Shown here piece by piece: positions 1-7,864 of a stretch of DNA of 64,000 nucleotides. The translations under genes and the position numbers were made by a program. Position 1 is the first letter of the stretch, and the number at the start of each line of letters is the position of its first letter. The notes beneath the pieces were generated by a model, which saw nothing but the letters and a program-made list of their open reading frames with translations, made no database searches and had not been told where the DNA came from. Location: the NCBI RefSeq assembly GCF_910592395.1, contig NC_088319.1, positions 6,696,001 through 6,760,000 of the forward strand, in the 5' to 3' direction. The DNA comes from Lineus longissimus (Eukaryota > Nemertea > Pilidiophora > Heteronemertea > Lineidae).

Positions 1-1424
1 GCTACAGCTGCATATAAAAGGCAATGCCCATCACCCCTTACCCCGACAATCTCCCCAGGCAATGATTCTAGGCAATCATTTGAAACTATACGGTTCACAG
101 TTGATGGGCTACCATGGCCAGTGGCCATTGTTTCATCTTGGGCTGGGGCCTGCTGTTCAGATCTATCAGAAGGATTAGGGCGGTCAGTGACAGCAGATGG
201 GGCAAAATCGATATCAGTAAAGATGTCAGGGTTGTAGGGATATAAACCTGCCTTCCTAAACCCTGCCGTTATGTTGCCAATGGTAAAGGAATCTTGCCGT
301 GGTTGGCTTATCAAACTAGGTATATCATAAATGGTCATCGACCTGCCAGGGTTGTTTCTTAGCCAAATAGATTGGGCTTGAGCAATTCTAGTTTTGAATG
401 GTCCAAACACTGACAAGTCCAATGGTTGCAGTCTATGCGAGCAATGGGGTGGAAAGGACAACATTATCACACCGTTATCTGAAGCAAAGTCCAGGACATC
501 TAACGAAAGGTGAGAGTCATGGTTGTCCAGTAGGAGCAAGACAGGGGCCTCTTTGGATGGCTTCACGTGTTCCACGAAGTGACGAAGGAAGACGAGGAAA
601 TTTTCGTCCGTCATCCAGCCAGACTTGTGCGCTACTCCAACTGACCCAGTGGGACCTCCATTCACAAAATGGGATCTGTAATTCACTCTTGGGAATATGA
701 AAAATGGAGGAATCGTCTGACCGCCAGCTGAGATAGCAGCGCAGAATGTGACCAGTTGCCCTCTCTCAGCTGATGTCAGAGACCCTATTTGCTTCACACC
801 TGTAGATGCAACTACCTTTGGCGGTTTTTGCACAGTGGTTACCCCAGTCTCATCAACGTTCCAAATATCCTTTGCAGCAAAACTATGTCGATCCATAACA
901 GTAGACAGTTTGGTGAAGAAATCCTTTACATTGGCCCGGTTAAATGCCGTCGCTCTGCCGATACTGGTGGCTTCAGGAATTCGTATTGATAGTGACGCGT
1001 GCCTCTTCAGAAAACCGGTGAACCAGTCGGCACCCGCCCGCTCCTTTTCAGCCCATGAGACGGGCACCGACAAGCCATAATGTTTGGCACACTGATATGC
1101 CAACGCGCGGACTTCAAATGGGCTGAGCCCAAAGTATATATCTGCAGCTGCTTTGAGATATCTTTCAAGTTCTTTCTCTTGATCGTCGTTGAAAATCCGT
1201 CTATGGCTCACATAGCCTACATGAAGCGATGAAGTGGAAGCCTGGGCCGGTGGTGCGTTCCTCATTTTGGCGATATAACCTCTGAGGGTCGAGCGAGGGA
1301 CTTGATACATGTCTGCGGTTGTTTTCGTTCCATCTTCGCTATTCATATAATGATCAACCGCCTGTCTCACGACATCCGGCTGGACTCTAGCCCTGTCGGT
1401 CTTTCTAGTATATTTACGTACCAT
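1..1424 (-). CDS. pogo/jerky-like DDE transposase with C-terminal OTU-like motif (partial)
   Basis: The open frame runs from ATG at 1424 to the window edge, 474 codons without a stop. Residues 1-60 look like a psq/CENP-B type helix-turn-helix (TTADMYQVPRSTLRGYI). The central part is a DDE_1 superfamily nuclease: NVDETGV carries the first catalytic aspartate, LLLLDNHDSH the second, followed by SFPPHCSHRLQPLDLSVFGPFK-type sequence that is diagnostic for pogo/Tigger transposases. The last residues before the edge, VRGDGHCLLYAAVA, match the nucleophile motif of OTU cysteine proteases (GDG-x-C), with Cys as the candidate nucleophile. The transposase call is firm. The OTU domain rests on one motif because the rest lies outside. 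No intron is needed. Confidence 0.9.
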   Translation of the reverse strand, partial: MVRKYTRKTDRARVQPDVVRQAVDHYMNSEDGTKTTADMYQVPRSTLRGYIAKMRNAPPAQASTSSLHVGYVSHRRIFNDDQEKELERYLKAAADIYFGLSPFEVRALAYQCAKHYGLSVPVSWAEKERAGADWFTGFLKRHASLSIRIPEATSIGRATAFNRANVKDFFTKLSTVMDRHSFAAKDIWNVDETGVTTVQKPPKVVASTGVKQIGSLTSAERGQLVTFCAAISAGGQTIPPFFIFPRVNYRSHFVNGGPTGSVGVAHKSGWMTDENFLVFLRHFVEHVKPSKEAPVLLLLDNHDSHLSLDVLDFASDNGVIMLSFPPHCSHRLQPLDLSVFGPFKTRIAQAQSIWLRNNPGRSMTIYDIPSLISQPRQDSFTIGNITAGFRKAGLYPYNPDIFTDIDFAPSAVTDRPNPSDRSEQQAPAQDETMATGHGSPSTVNRIVSNDCLESLPGEIVGVRGDGHCLLYAAV

Positions 1425-2012
1425 CCTGCAATATATAAAAAACACACAATAAGTGTTATGTTTAGTGGTTAAAAGAAGAAAACCATAGTACTAAAACCAT
1501 GTCAGAACTACCATTAGGTCTTCAAAAACCATGCCTATAAAGGTTTTCAAAACTAGTTGCAACGGGGCAGGTCCGCCCCCAGGGTGGGGCAAGTTCGCCC
1601 CCTAGGCGAATGTGCCCCGTGGGTTGGTGGGCGAACCTGCCCCACAAGACCATTTTCTGCATGGATGACGATGTGGCAAAACTGGTGCATGCATGTATAT
1701 ATTTTTACTTGGAATGTGATTTACAACAAACTCAACATTTACGGTGCATATAGATGATTTTCAGAGTCTATAGGTATAAGACCAAAAAATTAACTTCAAA
1801 ATCATATAAAATTTTGACTTACGTGGGTCGAAAATCGTTTTTTTCTGCTCGAAAACCAACAGGGCGTGGAAGGCGTGGTTAACCTTGGTCAGGGCACGCG
1901 TACTGGATCACGTGACAAGGCTAGAGGGCGGGAATTCATCGGAGGGCACTGGTTTTCGAAAAAAACGCAAGTGGCGAACGTGCCCCGTATGCGAACTAGC
2001 CCCGGTCTCCCC
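1425..2012. other. non-coding subterminal region of the pogo element with repeated GC-rich motif
   Basis: No gene is seen. The stretch contains at least five degenerate copies, in both orientations, of a motif close to GGGCGAANNTGCCCC (around 1565, 1586, 1605, 1633 and 1973). Copies concentrated next to a transposon end are what transposase-binding sites look like. That role is inferred. Confidence 0.55.
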
Positions 2013-2988
2013 TATTCTTTGTCCGTTTGTATTTGCGTTTCGGCCTCTTTATCTCCCACGTTTCTGTAGCTTTTTGTAATCCTAGTGGGATATGGTTTGC
2101 TGGTAATTGAACAGTGCTTTTTAGTGTCTTTTTCGACGGTGTTGCTCTTGGCGTAGTTTGTGAATCAGCTGAGGCTTCGCTCTCGCTGTCGTGCCCCCTC
2201 TTGCTAGTTGCAGTCGATATTGTCGACATCTTGTCTTCTTCTTTCTCTTTCTCTGCTTTGTTTGTTGTTTCCACATCTTGCAGCGTCACCTCCATTTGGG
2301 GATCGGCATCTGGTACTGGTGCGTTATCAGCTTTGTCGGCAGCGTTTCGTCCTTCTAGTACCAGTTGATTAACTTGCTCTCTGCGGTATGCTCGCTGCCT
2401 GCAGTCTTCTTCACGATGATTCGGATGAAGGCATTCCTCCCTGCACTCGAACCACATGTGATCATCTTGTTTGCATATGCCGCACATCTTCGGCTGATCT
2501 TTGTAAAAAGCTCTAAATGAGACCTGCTCACCGTTATTTTTTTCTGCCCAGCAGGTCCTTGGTATAGGGGTTTTCAGCTCAATTTCAATAATCCGTTTAG
2601 ATACATTGTACAGTTTCGTTCCATTAATAAGGGTAAAGCGGCATGGCGACGTTATCTTTCCATATTTCGCCAGTACATTATCGACATTTTCGTGCGCAAC
2701 TATTGGGGATATCCCCTCCAGCGTAATGAAAGTTGCCAATTTCTCTGGGTCCTTGGCTTGAAGTGAAACGTTTTTGTATTTAAACACTTTCTCCAGAATG
2801 TTCTCTTTCGACTCCTCAGATTTGCAGAAAATTTTAAAGGAAAAGCGTTGTTGCTCAATCCCAATAATATCCTCCGGAAAAGTGGCCTCGAGATCACCCG
2901 CAAAGTCCTCCAGAGTTGCCTTTTGAATAGCGGCCCTTGAAACCACGACCGCATACCGTTTAATTACATTGCTAGCCATTGTATACAC
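2013..2988 (-). pseudogene. LINE D1 ORF1, C-terminus replaced by pogo insertion
   Basis: The frame matches the 341-aa ORF1 of D2 with a handful of substitutions (for example NGTKL for KGTKL). A CCHC zinc knuckle lies at residues 169-182 (CGICKQDDHMWFEC), followed by a second Cys/His cluster CLHPNHREEDC at 186-196, then an acidic/Lys-rich tail. ORF1 proteins of APE-type LINEs bind the element RNA. The last 17 or so residues of the D2 protein are replaced by read-through into the pogo end, with a stop near 1996. It may still make a near-complete ORF1 protein. Confidence 0.85.
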
Positions 2989-3030
2989 TACACATGCAAG
3001 GAGGAGCGGAACAAAAACACGTCCGCTCAG
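2013..3030 (-). mobile_element. LINE family D, copy D1 (5' part only)
   Basis: The 5' end at 3030 joins U1 snRNA nt 39 exactly as in full-length D2, so this copy was inserted at the family D site in U1. The 5' UTR (2989-3030) begins CTGAGCGGACGTGTTTTTG. The element continues through most of ORF1 and is then cut by the pogo transposon at 2013. ORF2 and the 3' end must lie to the left of the window, if they survive. Confidence 0.88.
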
Positions 3031-3066
3031 CCTTATTGATCAACGTTAACTCCTGTGCCAGGTAAG
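3031..3066 (-). pseudogene. U1 snRNA fragment, nt 4-39, between LINE A1 and LINE D1
   Basis: On the minus strand this reads CTTACCTGGCACAGGAGT... through ...GATCAATAAGG, identical to nt 4-39 of the intact U1 genes. It abuts the poly-A tail of A1 on one side and the 5' end of D1 on the other. Both LINEs are therefore in the same U1 gene, whose promoter is at 20085. Confidence 0.93.
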
Positions 3067-3612
3067 TTTTTTTTTTTTTTTGAAAAATAATTTTATTCAC
3101 AGAATAAAATTGAAAACAATAAGTGCATCTCATATACAAGCAATATAACTCTGGCTACAAATACACCAGGGTTCCTACATAGTTCTTACATATTTCTATT
3201 TTTAAATAGTCAGTTCTAATAAATGACTATATCAAGTTCGCCATTTCACCCTTGCGGGGTACTTTGGTTTAATTATAAAAATCAGTTCAGTAAGTGACTA
3301 TATTCTCCCTTTTCGCCGTGAGGTTACTCAGGTTATTTCCGGAAGTAAAACAATCTATTATTTGGCTATCCCTATACATATGTTGGTTTATATTTAGTCG
3401 GCAGCCTGCCTTTGATGATTGGTATTTATCTTCCATTATTTTGGAAGATTAATTACGAAGCCAAATACATAGGCCTAAATGCTGAGCCTACTACTACATA
3501 TAATATACAGACAGGTTTATACGAAAATGTTAAGCATACACTTTTATCCCAAACTGTGTTCAAACAGGTGGAGTTATGAAATTCACTTAATGGTGAATTC
3601 GGTTTTGCCATT

Positions 3613-6168
3613 TTAATCCTTTTCCAGCCACTTAGGCTTTGTCAGTACATTTGTATAATACCATAGCCCGGACGAGGCAATGCTTTCAATCACAACCGAC
3701 TTCCCTTTGAGGCTTAAATTCCTCTGTTTCCATATGGTCAATACCGACCTTAATTTGTCAAGTTTTGCCCTCAAATTTGTTTCTTCCAAGGGGATATTTC
3801 CCAAATGTATACCGACAAGTTTTAGTGAATCCGATACCCATTTTATGCCTAAAGGCTGGTCCTGGCGATTTTTCCAGGCTCCAGCCCATAGACCTTCCGT
3901 TTTCTGTGCATTTAGCTTGGCCCCACTGGCCAGCTCATATTTTCGTATCACCTCAAAGGAATTTCTTATACCGTGGTTAGTGGTTATAAACAAGACGGTA
4001 TCATCAGCATATTGTTTTATACGTAGTTGTGTATCTGAGTCAGGGAAGGTAAATCCTTTGATATCAGCTTTCCTAATATTACAAGCCAAAATTTCTGCCG
4101 TTACAATGTATAATAATGCACTGAGCGGGCAGCCTTGCCTTAACCCTCTAGTGGGGAAAAGTTTGTCCGATGTGAAACCATTACATAATATACTACTAGA
4201 GATATTGTTATACAGGATTTTAATCCATTTTTTGAAGTTCGTACCGAATTGGAATTTCTCTAACACTCTGTGGACAAATGTCCATTCTACTCTGTCAAAA
4301 GCTTTTTCCTGGTCAAGCGCAATGAGGGCCAGTGGTATGTTTTCAGAATTAGAGTATTCAAGAATATCCCTAATCATGTGTATATTAGTTTCAATATATC
4401 GATCTTGTATGGCACATGTTTGATCCTCATTAATTATAATAGGTAAAACTTTGCCTAGCCTCTTGGCCAGAACCTTTGTGATTATCTTGTAATCAATATT
4501 GAGGAGGGTGATTGGCCTCCAATTTTTTAACTCGTCCCTGGGACCTTTCTTGTACAACAATGTAATTAAACCTTCCTTTTGAGAGCGGGACAAAGTACCC
4601 GTTTCAAAAACCGTTTGAACCATTTTGATGAAGTAAACCTCTAATTTACGCCAAAAGTGTTTATAAAACTCAGCCCCGAGTCCATCTGAACCAGGACTTT
4701 TATGATTGTCAAATGATTTAATTGCTTTGAGGATTTCCTCAGTTGAAAATTCATTGTCAATCGACTTGGCTTGCGTCTCATTTAGCTTCAACTCAACAGC
4801 GTCCAAGAAATCTACCATTACATTTTCATCAATGTTGCCTTTGCTGTACAGGTCAGAATAAAACTTCACCTGTTCTTTCATAATCTCCTGGGTTGTGTCA
4901 ACCACAGTACCGTCACCTTTTCTAACAGATCTAAACAATCTGTCTTGTCCCCTAGTTTTTTCCAGTTTGCAAAAATACCGACTGGAAGTTTCTCCCTCTT
5001 CATGCCATTGCGCTTTAGACCTTATTTTGGTGCCTTTCGCCTCCTGTAATTCAAGTTTCTTTAATTGGTCCCTGAGGTATTGAGCTTTCACCTCTTGTTT
5101 GTTATCAGTAGCTTTATTTAGGTCGTTCAATAATTTTCTCTTGTGCTTATGGAGTTTTTTACTAATTTTCTTGGAGAATGCTCTAGATTTTTCCTTGACT
5201 TGGGATTTGAAGTAATCCCACCTTTCTAGATAATTTTCAAATTTATGTGTTCCTGATACCAGAATTTCTGATATCAGGTCTTCAACTATTGTATTATATT
5301 CATCCTTCTCCAGGAGAGAAGTGTTTAATTTCCAAACTCCTGGACCTTTGAAAATGTTGGAATTCTCAATGCTCAAAGACACACAGTCATGATCACTATG
5401 CACGAAGGGCATAATTACAGTTTCATGTACATTATGATCTAAAATGTTACAGTAAAACCTATCGATTCTACTCCACTTTCCATTGTTATCTGACCATGTT
5501 CCTTGTAATCTATCAGGATTAGCCCGCCGCCAGTAATCGCTAAGATTAAACTGATTTTTTATCTCATCTAAAGTTATAACCCCCTCTGTGCCATAGGTTT
5601 GTGCTCCGTTTTTATCCAGCTTGACGTCTTCAACACAGTTGAAGTCTCCACCAAGAATTACATTATCATCAGCTGTAATCCACCCATTTTTTAGTTTTTC
5701 AAATAGTGGTTTCCTGTTTCTATTTGGAGCATAGACATTTAAAGCAGTGTATGTTTTTCCTTCCCATTCAAATTTTATTCGGACCATCCTCCCCTCGTTG
5801 TCTTTTTTAAAGGAATCTTTTACAATTTTCATTTTATTTGACACCAGAATGGCTACACCCCTGGCATGAGTTGTCCCATTAGACCAGAAAGATTCACTAC
5901 CCCATTCTCTTCCCCAAATCTTATTGTCATAATCAGTTTCGGCGTGGGTTTCCTGTAGGAACATAACGTCAAATTTGTTATCTTTTATCCAATTAAAAGT
6001 TGCCGATCTTTTATCTGAGTCAACACTCCTTAACCCAGCTGTGTTAAGAGTGCCAGTTTTAAATTTTGGGGTACTCATTGTGAGTAGAAATAGCAATATA
6101 AATAACAGTATCCTATACATTACTACAATGGAAAGTGAAGGAGATTTACAATACATTGATAAATACAT
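3613..6168 (-). CDS. LINE A1 ORF2: APE endonuclease + reverse transcriptase, C-terminally truncated
   Basis: The product is 851 aa against 1287 in A2. The APE endonuclease fills about residues 35-260: LNTAGL, FLQETHAE, ALNVYAPN, LGGDFNCV, RIDRFY and SDHDCVSL. The reverse transcriptase fills about residues 480-790, with NWRPITLLNIDYKIITK, GLRQGCPLSALLY and the catalytic YADD at 720-723. The internal deletion removes the C-terminal region with the Cys/His zinc-finger-like motif, and the frame stops shortly after LTKPKWLEKD. The start overlaps the ORF1 stop as TAATG. Catalytic residues are intact, but loss of the C-terminus probably impairs retrotransposition (inference). Confidence 0.93.
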   Translation of the reverse strand: MYLSMYCKSPSLSIVVMYRILLFILLFLLTMSTPKFKTGTLNTAGLRSVDSDKRSATFNWIKDNKFDVMFLQETHAETDYDNKIWGREWGSESFWSNGTTHARGVAILVSNKMKIVKDSFKKDNEGRMVRIKFEWEGKTYTALNVYAPNRNRKPLFEKLKNGWITADDNVILGGDFNCVEDVKLDKNGAQTYGTEGVITLDEIKNQFNLSDYWRRANPDRLQGTWSDNNGKWSRIDRFYCNILDHNVHETVIMPFVHSDHDCVSLSIENSNIFKGPGVWKLNTSLLEKDEYNTIVEDLISEILVSGTHKFENYLERWDYFKSQVKEKSRAFSKKISKKLHKHKRKLLNDLNKATDNKQEVKAQYLRDQLKKLELQEAKGTKIRSKAQWHEEGETSSRYFCKLEKTRGQDRLFRSVRKGDGTVVDTTQEIMKEQVKFYSDLYSKGNIDENVMVDFLDAVELKLNETQAKSIDNEFSTEEILKAIKSFDNHKSPGSDGLGAEFYKHFWRKLEVYFIKMVQTVFETGTLSRSQKEGLITLLYKKGPRDELKNWRPITLLNIDYKIITKVLAKRLGKVLPIIINEDQTCAIQDRYIETNIHMIRDILEYSNSENIPLALIALDQEKAFDRVEWTFVHRVLEKFQFGTNFKKWIKILYNNISSSILCNGFTSDKLFPTRGLRQGCPLSALLYIVTAEILACNIRKADIKGFTFPDSDTQLRIKQYADDTVLFITTNHGIRNSFEVIRKYELASGAKLNAQKTEGLWAGAWKNRQDQPLGIKWVSDSLKLVGIHLGNIPLEETNLRAKLDKLRSVLTIWKQRNLSLKGKSVVIESIASSGLWYYTNVLTKPKWLEKD

Positions 6169-6170
6169 TA
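6166..6170 (-). promoter_or_regulatory. TAATG stop-start overlap between ORF1 and ORF2 (family A)
   Basis: The ORF1 stop TAA and the ORF2 start ATG share the A. The same pentanucleotide is at 11726-11730, 24397-24401 and 27925-27929. UAAUG coupling (termination then re-initiation) has been shown for ORF2 translation of the silkworm LINE SART1. The same use here is inference. Confidence 0.7.
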
Positions 6171-7244
6171 CTTATAAGTTAGGAAGCCAAGCTTCTTCTG
6201 TGATTTCTTTTCTTCTTTCATCTTCTTCTTTTCCTCTTTCGTTGGTGTGGCATCCAGGGGTCTTTTAGATGGTCCACCAATTTGAAGTGATAAAGGTGAG
6301 TGCATGTAATGCAATGGCTGTTGCACTGGCTGAACGAGAGTCCCTATGCCCTGGGTCCCTATGTGCTGAGGCTGAGGCGGAGCAGCGTCTGCCTCCTCTT
6401 CCGCTTTCTTTTCATCGATAACCAGTCGCTCCCCCTCCTCGTCATCACTGTCCTCGATTTCACCTTCCTCCTGTTGTTGGCTTTCTTCCGATTTTTTATC
6501 TGGCTTGGCCCAGACTACCTTGTCAGGACATCGAGAGGACTTGTGGCCCTCTTTGCCACAGGTCCCGCACGGTGCCATACATTCTCTGGCCAAGTGCCCT
6601 TTCTCGTTGCAGTTTCTGCATCTCAACTCATTTTTACAGTTCTTTGCCAGGTGGCCCTTTTCTAAACACTTGTTACATTTGGCTTTCTCGCATTTCGCGG
6701 CTACGTGCCCGAAACCTTTGCAAATGTTGCAGCTTACAGGCTGCCCTGTGTAAATAACTTGGACATTTGCACCGTCTCCTCTCACCATGATGTAATTGGG
6801 AATGTGTTCCTTAATGAACATCCTGATCATCCTCGTTCCGGTCTTTATAGTGGGTGCCTGTTTGTAGACGTTTTCCTTTAGACCAACGACCTCGCCGTAT
6901 GTTTCAAGTGTTCTTATTAAGTCATTATTATCTCCTGATGCAGGGTAGTAGAGGATGCTGACCACCGTTGGTCGCCTTCTTTTCTCAACAAAAGGGAGTT
7001 GTTCTTCTTTTACCTTAACGTTTTTTTCCTTTAGCTTCTGGTATGACTCCTCATCATCCACAGTCACGTGCCACTCTCCATGGTGCATCTGCTGCACCCA
7101 TCCTATTTTGATTGACGTATCGCCTTTCGTTGCTCCCAAGATGATGTCCTGGGCCGTAACGTAATTTCCTTTAATCAATAGAGTTAAGTCCTCCTTGTGG
7201 TGAACCACCTTCCCCGCTTTAATCTTATCCGCATAAGAAGCCAT
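6168..7244 (-). CDS. LINE A1 ORF1: gag-like protein with four CCHC zinc knuckles
   Basis: The product is 358 aa and intact. Four consecutive CCHC knuckles occupy residues 172-185, 190-203, 209-222 and 226-239 (first: CNICKGFGHVAAKC). They are preceded by a domain of about 170 aa without an obvious motif and followed by an acidic stretch (EEGEIEDSDDEEGE) and a Lys-rich end. Zinc-knuckle ORF1 proteins bind element RNA and form the ribonucleoprotein with ORF2. Stop and ORF2 start overlap in TAATG at 6166-6170. The same protein is intact in A3 and A4 and interrupted in A2. Confidence 0.93.
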   Translation of the reverse strand: MASYADKIKAGKVVHHKEDLTLLIKGNYVTAQDIILGATKGDTSIKIGWVQQMHHGEWHVTVDDEESYQKLKEKNVKVKEEQLPFVEKRRRPTVVSILYYPASGDNNDLIRTLETYGEVVGLKENVYKQAPTIKTGTRMIRMFIKEHIPNYIMVRGDGANVQVIYTGQPVSCNICKGFGHVAAKCEKAKCNKCLEKGHLAKNCKNELRCRNCNEKGHLARECMAPCGTCGKEGHKSSRCPDKVVWAKPDKKSEESQQQEEGEIEDSDDEEGERLVIDEKKAEEEADAAPPQPQHIGTQGIGTLVQPVQQPLHYMHSPLSLQIGGPSKRPLDATPTKEEKKKMKEEKKSQKKLGFLTYK

Positions 7245-7331
7245 AATGAACGATCGAAAAACAAATCGGCTTGGCCTAATCTAGGTAGAGTTTACCCGCG
7301 CAGGAGCTCTGCGAAAACACGTCCGCTCGCT

Positions 7332-7349
7332 ACTCCTGTGCCAGGTAAG
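7332..7349 (-). repeat. 18-bp U1 TSD between tandem LINEs A2 and A1
   Basis: CTTACCTGGCACAGGAGT on the minus strand, U1 nt 4-21, separates the poly-A of A2 from the 5' end of A1. It shows that one A element inserted beside another using the duplicated target. Confidence 0.95.
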
Positions 7350-7371
7350 TTTTTTTTTTTTTTGAAAAATA

Positions 7372-7392
7372 ATTTTATTCACAGAATAAAAT
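7372..7392 (-). other. 3'-terminal hairpin with polyadenylation signal, family A
   Basis: ATTTTATTC-TGT-GAATAAAAT is a perfect 9-bp stem with a 3-nt loop, about 10 nt before the poly-A tail. It is present in A1 and A4 as well, and also in A3, which lost nearly all the rest of the 3' UTR. This makes it the likely minimal 3' signal read by the reverse transcriptase (inference). Confidence 0.65.
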
Positions 7393-7864
7393 TGAAAACA
7401 ATAAGTGCATCTCATATACAAGCAATATAACTCTGGCTACAAATACACCAGGGTTCCTACATAGTTCTTACATATTTCTATTTTTAAATAGTCAGTTCTA
7501 ATAAATGACTATATCAAGTTCGCCATTTCACCCTTGCGGGGTACTTTGGTTTAATTATAAAAATCAGTTCAGTAAGTGACTATATTCTCCCTTTTCGCCG
7601 TGAGGTTACTCAGGTTATTTCCGGAAGTAAAACAATCTATTATTTGGCTATCCCTATACATATGTTGGTTTATAATTAGTCGGCAGCCTGCCTTTGATGA
7701 TTGGTATTTATCTTCCATTATTTTGGAAGATTAATTACGAAGCCAAATACATAGGCCTAAATGCTGAGCCTACTACTACATATAATATACAGACAGGTTT
7801 ATACGAAAATGTTAAGCATACACTTTTATCCCAAACTGTGTTCAAACAGGTGGAGTTATGAAAT

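Larger units (their letters stand above)
1..2012 (-). mobile_element. pogo-type DNA transposon, one end, inserted at TA in LINE D1
   Basis: The element runs off the left edge of the window. Its right end is fixed by comparison with intact LINE D2. There the ORF1 sequence reads GGGTTATTCTTTG; here the LINE sequence resumes at the TA (2013-2014) followed by TTCTTTG, and everything to the left is foreign. TA target use fits the Tc1/mariner/pogo superfamily and agrees with the encoded DDE_1 transposase. The terminus read inward is GGGGAGACCGGGGCTAG. The other end and inverted repeat are not in the window, so the match between the two ends cannot be checked. Confidence 0.75.
3067..7331 (-). mobile_element. 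LINE family A, copy A1 (internal deletion in ORF2)
   Basis: The 3' end has a T-run at 3067-3081 (poly-A on the minus strand) preceded by AATAAA inside a perfect 9-bp hairpin. The 5' end at 7331 starts AGCGAGCGGACGTGTTTTCG. It is flanked by the 18-bp TSD CTTACCTGGCACAGGAGT (3049-3066 and 7332-7349), which is U1 nt 4-21. Compared with A2, about 1.28 kb encoding the ORF2 C-terminus is missing between 3619 and 3620. The 3' UTR (3082-3612) contains no gene but has short inverted repeats such as ATAGTCA/TGACTAT. Confidence 0.95.

Noticed and set aside
3680-4423. Long plus-strand ORFs opposite LINE ORF2 (also near 9240, 15799, 44510)
   Set aside because: They are antisense shadows of conserved ORF2 coding sequence with no recognisable domain.
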